DNA of 64,000 nt, from contig OY720643.1 in assembly GCA_963169105.1 (NCBI GenBank), positions 85,667,696 through 85,731,695 on the forward strand. Reading direction: 5' to 3'. The position numbers were made by a program, and so were the translations under genes. The notes beneath the pieces are model-generated. The model was not told where the DNA came from and did not search any database. It worked only from the letters and a program-made list of their open reading frames with translations. Positions 36,193 to 47,533 of this stretch are shown piece after piece (within the stretch, counting starts at the first letter, position 1; every line of letters starts with the position of its first letter). The DNA comes from Ceriagrion tenellum. Its lineage: Eukaryota; Arthropoda; Insecta; Odonata; Coenagrionidae.

Positions 36193-36360
36193 GTGATTGA
36201 TAGGCAAAAACTTTGTCACTTCCACAGTTTATTGAACAGTAGCAACCGGTTCTCGGCTGTTACGCCATCACCAGACCTGATGATGGCGTGACAGCCGAAA
36301 TTGGTCGCTTGTGTTCAATAAATTGTGGAAGTCACAAATTTTTATCTTGTTTATTATCAC
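36193..36360. mobile_element. Fold-back element E with hammerhead-like core
   Basis: The clearest fold-back. Arms of about 80 bases: left 36193-36274, right 36277-36360, nearly touching at ACC/TGA. Shared blocks in both arms (one inverted) include GTCACTTCCACAGTTTATTG versus GTGACTTCCACAATTTATTG and CGGCTGTTACGCCATCA versus CGGCTGTCACGCCATCA. The right arm carries CTGATGA, T, GGC-gtgaca-GCC, GAAA, then TTGGTC: hammerhead core, stem II, core, and a GTC cleavage-like triplet. No open frame. Flanking family 1 LINE fragments suggest nested insertions. Confidence 0.75.
36277..36306 (+). ncRNA. Hammerhead-ribozyme-like motif in fold-back E
   Basis: CTGATGA at 36277-36283, an extra T, a 3-bp GGC/GCC stem with a 6-base loop (36285-36296), GAAA at 36297-36300, and TTGGTC at 36301-36306. 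Canonical hammerheads have no base between CUGANGA and stem II, so the extra T is a deviation. Stem III would be tiny, as in Penelope-associated variants thought to work as dimers. Activity unknown. Confidence 0.45.
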
Positions 36361-39300
36361 GTCCTTCCACCACGTGAAAGCTTCAAGTTTCCATTTTATT
36401 TTTTGTATACATTGACCGCTTCTTATAAAACTGATATCTTGTGTCTTCTCCCTGTCTTTTACTGTCAACTATCCGCTATTTCTCGTGCCCGTGTTCCACG
36501 AATCCTCCATCTTTCGACGCATTTTCGTTTTTCGTCCACCACTTCTCTGCCGCGTCTTTTGAGTCCCCTTCATGCTTCCCACGAAACGTGGCGACCCTTG
36601 TCTTGTCGCCTCATCCTCCGAGTCGTCCTTCTTTTCCATTGCGTCCTAATGACGACCGTCCTTCTTTGTCGCGCCTTTGTCGTCTCCTGATTCCCACTTA
36701 CTGAGAGGCCCTTCTCTGTCCGCGTATTTTTTCCTCGTCCCTAATCCCAGCGCTTGACTTCTTTCCCTCATGGGCAAGGGTCGGGAAAGAAGCTTTCAGG
36801 ATTCCAGTTGCACCATTACGGCCGTATATTCCTTAATCCTTTTTTTCCCAATCCCTGTGATTTTCTTCGTTATTCATTTTCTTTGAAATTAATACTCCAA
36901 AAAACAGTATTCCAGTCTCGTTTGGAGTGAATTATTTTTTGCTCCTGGCCCCAATTCAAGGCTTTTCAAAGCTAACTGAAGACATTTGCGTTTCGTTTGC
37001 CTCTATTGTTAGCTTGCGTGAATGGCATTTATTTATACAAGTATTCTAAATTGGCATAAGTTGTTTTGTTATTTAACTATTACCGCATACATCATGAGGT
37101 GTCTCTTTAAGTTCAGGATAGAAAAATCTTCATATGTGTACACATATACTATATCAAAGGCCAAAACCCTTTTTGCACCTATTTTCTTATTAAGTAGTCC
37201 ATACCACTATTTTTACATGCTCACGCACAGTACATTTTAGGTTTCGTACTTTTGCGTTCGTAATTTCTATTAATTGGTCAGGTCTTCTTGTGCCTTGGTA
37301 GATTTAGGCATGTTTGCATGTTATACTCAACGTCTAAGCCTTGAATCATCAATTCTCATTTTCGTTTGCGGGCCCAGCTCCAATAGACTTCTCTGTAAAG
37401 CATTTCAGAGAATTCAAATACTTGGTTATCTTGGATTCATTTTCTTTCCTTTTTCTCATTCTCTGACATATCTTTGTGTTGCATAAGTGTATCGCAGCTT
37501 TTGCACTACTTCAACGTATCAACAAGCGTGACCTGTACAAAATACCCAATCGACACATATCTTCGTTCTACTTTGGAAGAATCCATGAGTAGAAGAGCTG
37601 TGAAAGGTTTTAATTATACTTTTATTTTCTCAGTTTAAATACCTGGAAAGCACGAGCCACCGTTCTTCATCTGTTCCCTAATTATTCAGTTGGTGACTTT
37701 ACCTATCGGAATATGTCCTTATTTCATAAAATTAAGTCACATATGCCACCTGAGAAGAAACCGAGCCGAAAGTATAAAAGAGAAAATATTTTCTCTCTTT
37801 AAATGTGCTCTTACTTTTACAATGCTCAGTGTATTATTTATTTATATAAATCCTTGAAAAAGTATGGTACAATCTTTTTTTAAGTAAATGGTATTTAGTG
37901 TTAATTCTTCCTTGTCAAGATGTTTAGGTTAAAAGGTTGACACATCTTTTTGATAATTTTAAATGAGATATGATAAAAATGTATGATATACCATACTGTT
38001 TTTAAAAAAAAACTCTTATTTTGAAATATTTATTACCTCTTTGGACTTCCAATAAATGATCTAAGCACCATTGTTATGCAAAGTAACGCGTTTTCTTTAA
38101 AAAAAACTTATTTATCAGTAAATCAGATCCTTAAAACCACTTTTCAAAATGGTAAAAGTAGGTATTATTTTATTTTTAGAAATTTTGATCATACTGACAT
38201 AATTTTGCGCCAATGTTTGCTAAATGTATAGATGAATTTTGTATGTATCAAACTATATTTTTTCGCATATCACCAATTATTTTCATGTTAGAATAGCCCA
38301 AACATGAGGCTCACAACCATAGATTGAGTTTTATGCTAGATATTTAGTTTTATAATTGCCATAGTATAGAAATATTCTCAATGTTTGTCCTATTTTCTAT
38401 CAGATTATCATCTCTGCTTTCCAGCATGCTAGATATTATATTAAAACTCTTGCATCTGCAGCAGCGCAGTGATACATTTCATTTTCTTCCCCATCCGGAT
38501 GAATACGCGATTTTTTTGCCGTATCAAATTTCAACACCCAGTCTCACTTTCACATGCACGCTTGTCTTGCGAAATAGGCCTTCTTTGCATCGTTTTACTC
38601 TCTTATCCATCCTGCTTTTTTATGCGCATTCCTCCTCTTTTATTCGAACATTTTACCATCCGATTTTCCTTCTTCCTCATACGCTTCCCTACCCGCTTCC
38701 AAAGGGGACCCACCACCATTGCGGCCCCTCCAGTTTGTATTTCTCACTCTCCATTGTCTCCCTTCTTATCCTGATCCTTGCATCTCCGCACCCTTTGTCT
38801 CTTCAACACCTCTATCTCCCTCTCTCTCTTCTCAAACCCTATTTGCCTTCCCGCGTCCTATAAAACCTGACGAGCTCCGTGCGATGACGCAATCTCCCCG
38901 TCCTCACAATCCGTTTTGCCATCAATCTGGCGTACTACTTCTCGCCTCTTCTCGAATATTTCTTCCGATCTTTTTCATCCCGCCTCTTTTAATCCTTCTC
39001 ATTTGCTTCCTTTCTATTTATCTATGTTCTCTCTTTTGTTTGAGCATTCTTACACTATTTTCTTCAAGTCTCTTTTGTTTCTCTTTTGAAGTATCTTCGT
39101 CAAAACCCTTCTTCCTGATAAAAGGCATCCCAAGCAGCCACTATACTCAGAAAAAAAATACGTTTTCTGTTTTAAAAATTAATTAGTAGTTGGTAGCATG
39201 AATTAAATATTTCATTTTAACGAGGTTGAGATATTGCTATTGATGTTATTCTACTTGTGGATACCCTAATTTGATTCACAGATAGCTGAAAATAGCTTAG

Positions 39301-41779
39301 GAACCGTAATTTTTAAAACACACAGCAAAAAAGTACTAACTTTAGTATTTTGAATTATTTCACTTATTAGTTTTTATCTCTGATACAATTGCATCTTGTG
39401 TCCCTCATTTATAATGAAATGGGTCCGTATAAAGCACTTAGACCGTACCATGACATGACTCATGGAAATGGATTGCTTTTTTGTAAAATATTCTTGAAGA
39501 TTGAACAGAAATTGGCCAGTATTTTGATTTATTAAAAAAAGTAGCTTCGTATATAACAAGGCCAATTTAAGGGGTCGTAAGTGAAGTAATTTTTCAGTCA
39601 AACAATGAAACCACTCTCCTATTACCGTGTAGTTCTCACAGCTCTTGGGATTTCTAACTGAGCGATATATATCCTGGTGAAGTAAACGTTGAATTGAGCT
39701 TTTGCCTCCTCTGGTACTTAAGTCAAAATAATCAAAATATTTCGTTGGCTATGATGCTGAATTACTGACATGTTTACGCAAATACTGATTAAAACGGCTA
39801 GACTTACATGGAACATTTGAATGAAAAAATTTACGATTATCCCGGCGTGGTTTAATATGGAAATTACTAGGTACGATTATTAGAGATTCGTGTTCAAGAT
39901 TTATTGAATACTAGTTGCACCGGCATAATTCTCTATATCCCAGAAATGGATTAATAGACCCTTTACTGAGCAATGTGCTACACTTTTCTGATTCGTTGGG
40001 CAATTTTGAGAGAATAATCTTCCTAAACAAACACTTATTGGCATGCAAATTTTGCTAATAATATCTGCCTATATATATATGTAATTTTTTTAAATTTTAC
40101 CCAAATTCAAACCACGAACCTTCGGCTCTCTTAGCCTAGACGTTGACCCTTTCTTCTCTCAGGGTTGTCAATACAAAACCCGAATCAGCCTAATAACTTG
40201 TCCTGGATCGCGGAATATTAATCGTATACTTTTTCAAATATAAAGTTAAGGAAATCTTAGATGGCATTGCGGTTTTAGTTTCAATCGGAAAACTGAGGGT
40301 CAGTTCGAAAATCCTGCTTTATGAAACCTTTTCCCATTGGCAATTTCCAACAAATTTACATTCATCTTGGTAAATAAGTCCTAGGTGTTTAATGGGAGCT
40401 ACTATACATTTAGATAACTGATAGACAGATAACTGATTAAATGGAATTACTGTGAAAAAACCTCGTTTACATTCCACACTTTTTTTCACTGACTCTATTG
40501 ATTTTAACATTTATTCTCTTATTACCAGAGCAACATTCACCTATTGACGAAGTGCTCTGCCAAATTGATGGGAATAACGAGAATTGTTACTGTGCACAAA
40601 AAGTAGCAATGCTGGTAGTCAAGGCATGAGTGTTCACGTTCTTGCGATTTAATTTATTGCCTAGATTCATTTAATTAAGTAATACATGGAAAAGAGAATA
40701 TTGGTGAACACCTTTCACCTACCACACTCCCCTGAGGTAGCTTGGAAAGTAAAGCATAGATTAAGTGAGGAATTGCGCTAAGGCTTTCTTTTCACTATGA
40801 AGAGTTCCTATAGTTCCTCTTAGAACTTCTCCTGCCAATAAAAATCCCATGTGTTGTCGTGGAGGACACAGAGCATCTGTGGATTGGCTGCATAGACAAG
40901 GAAAATTCTAACCTCTGGCTGTTCCGAACGCTTTCCCATCTCTTTACTCAACATCTCCTCCTTCTATCGCCTTTTACTTTCTTATTTGCCTTCCACCGTG
41001 GCCAATACCTCTCAGTCGTTTCCTCTTTTCTCCTTGCCCGTGTCCTCAGGTAAGCCCCTCAAACCTTAAGCAGTTTCCGTCCTCTCTCTCTCTCTCCAAC
41101 TTGCCAACCATTTCCCCATTCCACTCTCTCTCGAAAAACTCGTCGCCCAAATCCATCCCAGTGTGATGTCTTCATCCGACGCCCCCGCCCGGCCTCCCAG
41201 CCCCCTTACCTCACCACCCTCCGCACCCCAATCTCCTTTCACCCTCCCATCCACTCGACTTTCCTCAGTCCCCACCACCAAAGAAGCTCTTTGCCTTCCC
41301 TCTTATTCCTTCCTGTCATCTTCTTTTGCTTTCCCTCAATTTCCCGTCCTCCTCTCTCGCTCGTGATTAATTTGGGTGCTCTTATTTCATGCTAACATCG
41401 CCTATCCTTCGTTAGTTACGCGTGTCTCACGGGCGTCATTATTATTTCCTTCGATTCCGAAATTTTTTTTCGTTCTTACCTAGCTGGATGTGAATCGTCT
41501 CAAATAGGAACGGTCTGAAAGCGGCAATAGTGTGGCCCAATGATGTCCAACATTCCGTCGAAAAAAAACTCGTTTGGAGTAGAGGAGCCATTTTCTTCCG
41601 AAATATCGATAGATTTTCCCATCGTGTACATTAACTATGATAAGTTATTTGAGTTAAATTCTCAACTGTACTTGTGCTAGAACTTTATACCGGGAAAAAA
41701 GATATTTGCATAATATCCTCTTGCGCAAAAACTGAACTGCTTCAGGCGTGATTTGGTTGAACTGCATTTTGATGATAAT
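36361..41779. other. No gene; pyrimidine-rich blocks
   Basis: C/T-rich on the + strand at about 36470-36740, 38560-38875 and 40915-41370. The open frames in these blocks (Ser/Pro/Leu/Phe-rich, up to 160 codons) are composition artefacts without domains. The remainder is AT-rich with nothing recognised. Confidence 0.5.
41016..41056 (+). other. Candidate recursive splice site (weaker)
   Basis: A polypyrimidine stretch (CAGTCGTTTCCTCTTTTCTC, then CTTGCCCGTGTCCTCAG) ends at 41049, directly followed by GTAAGC. The acceptor-then-donor arrangement is that of a recursive splice site. It lies in a C/T-rich block, so chance is more likely here than at 49752. Confidence 0.25.
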
Positions 41780-41958
41780 AGATAAACTTTGTATAGTCAA
41801 CAGAAACATTTTAATACACCAACCCGGGTTTCACCTGCACTATAGACATTATCAAGGGTCATCATTTATAGTTAATACATCCCTTGATGATGTCTACAGT
41901 GTAGATAAAACTCGGGTCAGTGTATTAAAATTTTTGTGTGGACTATAAAAGTTTATTT
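41780..41958. mobile_element. Fold-back element F with hammerhead-like core
   Basis: The left arm (41780-41855) contains ACATTTTAATACACCAACCC and CTATAGACATTATCAAGGG. The right arm (41880-41958) is its reverse complement, containing CCCTTGATGATGTCTACAG and GTGTATTAAAATTTTTGTG. Right arm, + strand: TTGATGA, TG, TCTAC-agt-GTAGA, TAAAAC, TCGGGTC. Left arm, minus strand: CTTGATAATGTCTATAGTG, then GTGAAACCCGGGTT. Together the arms point to an ancestor like CTGATGATG-stem-CGAAAC with CCGGGTC, a hammerhead core with a palindromic stem III and a GTC site. Confidence 0.7.
41884..41918 (+). ncRNA. Hammerhead-ribozyme-like motif in fold-back F
   Basis: TTGATGA (41884-41890), then a 5-bp stem TCTAC/GTAGA around AGT, then AAAAC and GGGTC (41914-41918). 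The core has T for C at the first position and A for G at the GAAA position. The stem is intact. Probably impaired. Confidence 0.4.
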
Positions 41959-42904
41959 ATTTTCATCAACCTCTAGTGTTTTGATTCAGTGTCATGCGGC
42001 TAAAATATACGGGGTAAACCACCCTGTGTTGAAATCACACTTCATATTTTCTAGAGAAAATACTTCAGTTATTTTAAGATCCACGCAGGGAAATAGGAGC
42101 TCTCTTATTTTTAATTTAAAATTTCCCTTTATTGACACGAATAAATATCGCAGAAGCAATCAGATAGGAGAATTGTTAAATCCCCTTCGACAAAACGTGA
42201 ATGATTTAAATTACTTGTCAAATCCTAAGACAAAAGTTGGAATAACTCGGTGTTTTGATGCACTAATTGAATAAATTTACTAAACGCGCTATTTATAAGA
42301 TAAATGACTAAGTAATAGCAGGCAACAGGTAAAAGAAAATTTTTCCACCAAGATTTTAATAACTTCCTCCGTATCTTTCATTATGCGGCTGCCAATCTTC
42401 TTGTCAATCTTATTCCCATCATGTAACTCCCCACGCATCTTGGCATCGTCTGCCCGAGTAATTTTCCTTCCAGGTTAATGACCTTCACCCCCTCTACTGT
42501 AGCATTTAAGGCCATACCATTGTGAGAGTTTTAAAAAAGTATCTCGATGAAGATAGGCAGTTCATATACTTAATAAAGAGAGGGAAAAAGAGAGTTCATA
42601 TTCAGTACGGAAATCCAAATGTTCCATTGCTATTTATTGTTTGATGCATGCCTATTTTATTCTTAATGAACCAACGCCTCCTATTTTCTCTAAAAAAATT
42701 GGCGCAAACGCAGCTTTAGCACTATAAGTAGCCGTGAAGTACATCATTGGTATATCAAGACCATTTAATTTGTTATTCGTTTTCGGGGAAAAATGACCCG
42801 TGCTGTGAGGAACATCTTTTTATTTCCCACACAATATGGAATATGCTTTTAGATGAAAATTTGGAATCAACAACTTCTATAAGAAAGAAGGATTCTGCAG
42901 TTAT
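41959..42904. other. No gene recognised
   Basis: A 112-codon open frame overlaps the right arm of fold-back F and continues to 42274, but it has no recognised domain and starts inside the repeat. Treated as chance. Confidence 0.45.
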
Positions 42905-43235
42905 AGTTCATTCATTGGTCGTTCAATCCTAAGATTGGCTGACTGCAGCCGTCCAACCTTACCTGTCTAATACTATGTCCCTTATCTCCTGGTACCTCAT
43001 CCTAAGTACTTTCCTCTTTATTTGGTCCATAAACTTATTCCTAGGTATTCCTCTAGGGTATTTTATCATATTTTACCTTCAATTATGTTCTTCAAAAACT
43101 CATCTTGCCTCAGGGTGTGTCCAATTCAATGGATTCTTCATTTCTGTATGGTGTTTATGGTCCTTTCTTCTTCTACTTTTCTGTACACTTCATTATTTTG
43201 TATTCAAGTTAAAGTATTAGAGGTATAAAAATTTA
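42905..43235 (-). pseudogene. LINE family 2 C-terminal tail, decayed
   Basis: Minus-strand copy. The 3' end is at 42905-42930 (CATTGGTCGTTCAATC on the + strand, the complement of the family terminus). Upstream on the minus strand are fragments of KVYGPNKE-like and YQEIRDI-like sequence and SIELDTP (the W-I-G-H-T region of other copies). Stops and shifts are frequent. Confidence 0.6.
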
Positions 43236-44120
43236 CGCTATAAAACTGTGACTCGTCGCTTACTGGCTTTTATCTAGGTAGATTCTGACATATTTTCTTT
43301 TTTACCGTGGTTTTACAATAATTGATATAGTTAAAGACTTGGAAATTGACCATAATCGGCAAAATTACAAAGGAAAATGAATAAAAGTTTTGAATCTACA
43401 GAATAATAAAATATTTAATGAATTGTAACCATATTCGACTTGAGAAAACGGCTTAAAAATGCCCAATTTGGGAATATCTCTCTGTGATTGGACATGAACT
43501 CATTAAAGAACATGTTTCTGGTTCGAAGTTTCCGACATAAAATTAATAAATCTCCTCAAGTGTCGACTTGGAATTTCCGAGTGAAAGCAAGAGGGAATGT
43601 CTTCACCTTTCCGTAAGTCTCTTCCTTCATCTCCTCAACATCTCCACCCTCTTTATCCCTTCCCTCTTCCCTTCACCATTTTCGCTTAGTCTGTTAAAAC
43701 TCACCCTCGGCTTTCTCACCCTCATCCTGTCCGAAGGACTTTGCCATCACCCCAGACGGGACTTCTTCTTCCACTTCTTCCCACTCTTCTCTCTATAAAA
43801 CGTCTTCCAAAATCCATAAGATGACCTTTGTTGCTTGTCCTTCTTCCTTTCCCAAGTCTCTTTTTGCCTCTCTCGTACCTCCTCTTCCCCTGCTCTTACG
43901 GCTTCTTTCCCTTCTTTGGTCCAGGCGTCTCTCATCACTCCAGGCAGAGGTTTAACCCCTCCACCCAATTCGTCACGCACCCTACATCTCCTTCCAGCGT
44001 CGCTCCAGCCGCTACTCCGCGTTGCCACTCGTACGTCGCTCAGTAAAACCTCGATTATCTGTACGCAAGATCCAACCTCACGTATTGGGGAGTCCTGTCT
44101 AAGCGCTAGCAGTACCGGAA
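43236..44120. other. No gene; pyrimidine-rich block
   Basis: C/T-rich at about 43600-43960. The open frames on both strands (up to 142 codons) are low complexity with no domain. Confidence 0.5.
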
Positions 44121-44294
44121 GGGTCATTTTGACCCCAATTTGTTTTTGACCATCCGTTATTTCCGACTGAATCATCCCAGAACTTGCATATTTCTTGACT
44201 ATATTTTGTAGTATTATGTGAAAATAAGAACCTCATAGCAGAAATAGTTGTTTGTACTTTTACCTATTAGTACGAGAGGGGTCATTTTGACCCC
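44121..44294. repeat. Paired palindromes around GGGTCATTTTGACCCC
   Basis: GGGTCATTTTGACCCC occurs at 44121-44136 (after AGTACCGGAA) and GGGGTCATTTTGACCCC at 44278-44294 (after AGTACGAGA), in direct orientation 157 bases apart. Each can form a 6-7 bp hairpin. Similar GGGGTCA..TGACCCC hairpins occur just inside the ends of some piggyBac-type elements, but no TTAA-flanked terminal repeat could be assigned here. Confidence 0.6.
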
Positions 44295-46284
44295 AGGGTA
44301 TCCCTGTATTATTCGAGTTTTTTCGTCATGAAATGAGTTATTTAGTCATTCTTTTCAATATTTATCTTAGCAGGTATATGGGTTTTCTGATAAACGGTGT
44401 CAGTAGTTGATTAGCACCCAATATACGCATTCACATACGAATTACGTATGCATGGTAGAGGTCCCAGCTGCAAGTCCTCATGCGGGTGCCACATGCTATA
44501 TGTTAAAATGGAATTTAAAAATGCGTTGATATAAGCCACTATTAATGCAAAATTATCTGCAATAATAAATAAAGTACAATTAAAAAAAAAAATTGCACAT
44601 AATTTTTATCAAATGCATAAAGTATATTTTAGAAAACAATTTATTTCTATGCAGTAGAGTTAACCCACGTCGTTATTATTGATTATTCGGAAGAGTTCAA
44701 TACTTCTAATGTTAATCCTGTCAGGACGATTACAGAACGTATGTCACATTCTTGTTACTATCGGGTGTAGAGCAAATCTCAATTAGGTTGAGATATTGAC
44801 TCTATTAGTATTATGTATCCCGGCACTGAGGGAAATGAAATACTTTTATGCTCCTTGAAGTTTTGTACGACCTATTAAGATGTTATCCGTCCACCAAAGC
44901 GACATTCGTACTTGAATTCATCGTGTCACTTTTGAGTGAAGAACCAGATATTGTCCTTTCATTTCACATTTCTGTGTTAAATATTCCCTTCTTTAATTCT
45001 TTTCGTGGTATTGGCAGACGAAATTTCATAATTAACTTGTTACTGGTATTTACTTTCCCATCTAAATTCTATCTTCAGTATTATTATGTAATCACTCATT
45101 CCATGTAGATGGCGGAATCATAAAAGTGGAATATCGTAAATTTTAGAATGATAACGGATGTTCCAAGTGCATATTTTTTCGCTATTTCTTTTAACCATCT
45201 AACTTAATTTCCCGTTATTAAAGAATTATTTTCGAGTGATGGACATGTTTACTTTCATTTGATTGGAAATCAAGTATTTTTACTCTGCTTCTAAATTGCA
45301 TTATCTTGAAGTTTCTGCTGTGCTTATATCTTAAGCTTTGTGAGTTATGTGTATTTAATTAAGAAGAAATGAAAGGTATATGCAACTATTCAAAAATAAA
45401 AACTGAAACATCTACGAGAGTTGGTAAAAAAACTAACTTACTTATGTAAAAAATACTCCCTAAAATCAGAAATCAGTGCAGTGTTGGTACAGTCTTCGAG
45501 AGACGTTTGTCCATTAATCGCAAAGACTTATCAGGTTAAAACGACGCTACTCTGCCCTATACCTGAGCGCTCTGACCAATTTTGTGGACTCTGCAGGGAC
45601 AGGCTGAAAGATTATGCTTACAAATACCATTCTGGCTCAAAATGAAGACGTGAAAGAATATTAATTTCGTCTAAACACTCGCAGTTTACTGATGGCGATG
45701 AAGGAAAAAAGAGTCAAAGTACTAAATGAGACGCCTGATAAACTAGACATGGTCCGTCGTTTTTCCTGGTAAACTACACATCACGTACATATTGGAGGTA
45801 AATGTCATATTCTGTGCAGCGTGATGTATTAATCTCCGTCGTCTCGGCGTTGTGATATACCTTCGGGGAGAGAATTTGATCATGGGCCTCGGTTTTGTGA
45901 GCGAATTAATCAGCAACACTTGCTACGTTTATGGCGGGTGCAGCCCCGAAACACGGTGTGACGTAGATGCATTGGTTCAGCGTTGACGTCCTAGCCAACA
46001 CGTTTAAGAAAAGGAGAACATGCACGGGCAAGCAACTAATCGAACATCACCAAGGCTCTCTTCCTCATTCCTGAACCGCCGCCTATGAGTCATTGCTATA
46101 ACATTTTACACCCACTCGGGCTCCGAGAAAGATTTCTGGGTTAGTTTACCACCCGTTTCCGCTGAGACCGAGTTCTGCGCCTTATTCAAATATCAAATTT
46201 TGCCTTACGATGCAAGCTCTCAGTCGAAAACCCGTATTTTAAACTCAGAGACACAACGCTGAGAGTTTAATGCAGAGGTATATC
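44295..46284. other. No gene recognised
   Basis: AT-rich non-coding. A 74-codon open frame at 45421-45645 lacks any recognised domain. Confidence 0.45.
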
Positions 46285-46620
46285 GTCACCATTGGTTGTT
46301 CAAACCGAAGATTGGTTGAATGCAGCCCTCCGCCCTTCCCTATCTAATGCTAGCTTACCGCCTTTTATCTCCCATTATGTCTCAGTAGCCATTATGTCTC
46401 AGGGTGTGCCCTATCCATCTGATTCTCCTTTTCTGTACGGTGTTTCATATGGTCCTTTTTTCTTCAACAATTCTCTACACGTCATCTCTTATTTTGTCCA
46501 TCCACTTTATCTTCAGCATTCTCCCCCAACAACAAATTTGAAGGCTTCTTGTCTTTTCCGGTCAGCTTTTCCAATGGTCGACGCTTCCAATCCATAGAGT
46601 GCCACTCGCCACATGAATAA
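46285..46620 (-). pseudogene. LINE family 2 reverse transcriptase tail, decayed
   Basis: Another minus-strand copy. The + strand begins ATTGGTTGTTCAAACCGAAG (complement of the 3' terminus) and ends near GTCGACGCTTCCAATCCATA plus GAGTGCCACTCGCCAC. The latter is the complement of the WRVALYG..AST-like region, matching 19620-19660. Internal damage is heavy. Confidence 0.65.
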
Positions 46621-47533
46621 ATATGTCGTGAACTTTTGTCTCAATCATAGCATTGTTACGATCAAATTGATCTAAAGCCTGAAACCACCTGTTTCAGAAG
46701 ATTTAATTGTGAATTGCGAAGTGTGATTGCAATGATGTCAAAACGATGTGAATGTGTAAAATTTATTAGCAAGTGGAGAAACTAACTTTTGATAATTTAT
46801 GGAGTAATTAGCTCGACTACCTTATTAACAATAATTAACGATATTTTTATGTCATTGTAACTGGTGTGGTTTCACATTGTCCTTGGGAAAAATGACATTT
46901 TTAAGCTGCCCGTTCTGCTTTCAATTTTCTATTTTTGTACCACTGTACAATGTATTGCAGCATGTTAGAATTCTTAAAATTTATTTGATGTAGTCAGAAA
47001 ACAGATCGAGATAAAACTAATTAAAAAGATTGAAGTCATTATTCTCCGAATATCTGAGCTCTTAGATCTAAAGGATGAATTCCAATCGTCGTGATGCTGC
47101 AATGATTAATATCTCAATGCGATATCCCTGGCATATCGAAAACCACAGTCGATGCCAAGCATTCTCGTTCCACTCCCTCCGAGACATCTTGTCGTAGAGT
47201 GCTCCCCTCACCGCCTTACCCTTCCTTCTTGCTCTCCTTACAACCCCTCTCCCCTTCCCCCCCACCACTCATTTCCTCCCTGCCCACTTCACTTACCCCA
47301 TCCCCCACCAACAGACACTCAAGAATTCACTGACCATGCTAAGCACTCAAGCAGTCTACGCCACACACCCCACTTCCCCCCCTCTTGGCCGCCTACTTGT
47401 CCCTCTACGTTCCTCTCTTCCCCCCACTCCAGCGGTGAATCATGCCCACTTCTCCCGCCCCCCCTCTCCTCCATCCACTGTTGACCCTCCCCCACTCGCC
47501 CTTGGAACTTCTAGTGGCCGTAATATTTTTTAG
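46621..47533. other. No gene; pyrimidine-rich block at 47160-47510
   Basis: C-rich low-complexity block giving Pro/Ser-rich frames on the + strand; no domain. Upstream is AT-rich with nothing recognised. Confidence 0.5.

Noticed and set aside
38381..39186. Open frames of 100-160 codons, + strand
   Set aside because: Leu/Ser/Phe/Pro-rich products of a C/T-rich tract, seen in several frames at once.
42955..42985. Minus-strand ACAG|GTAAGG as a recursive splice site
   Set aside because: Falls in LINE family 2 sequence and has no pyrimidine tract on the minus strand.
43747..44175. 142-codon minus-strand frame
   Set aside because: Arg/Lys/Glu-rich complement of a pyrimidine tract; no domain.
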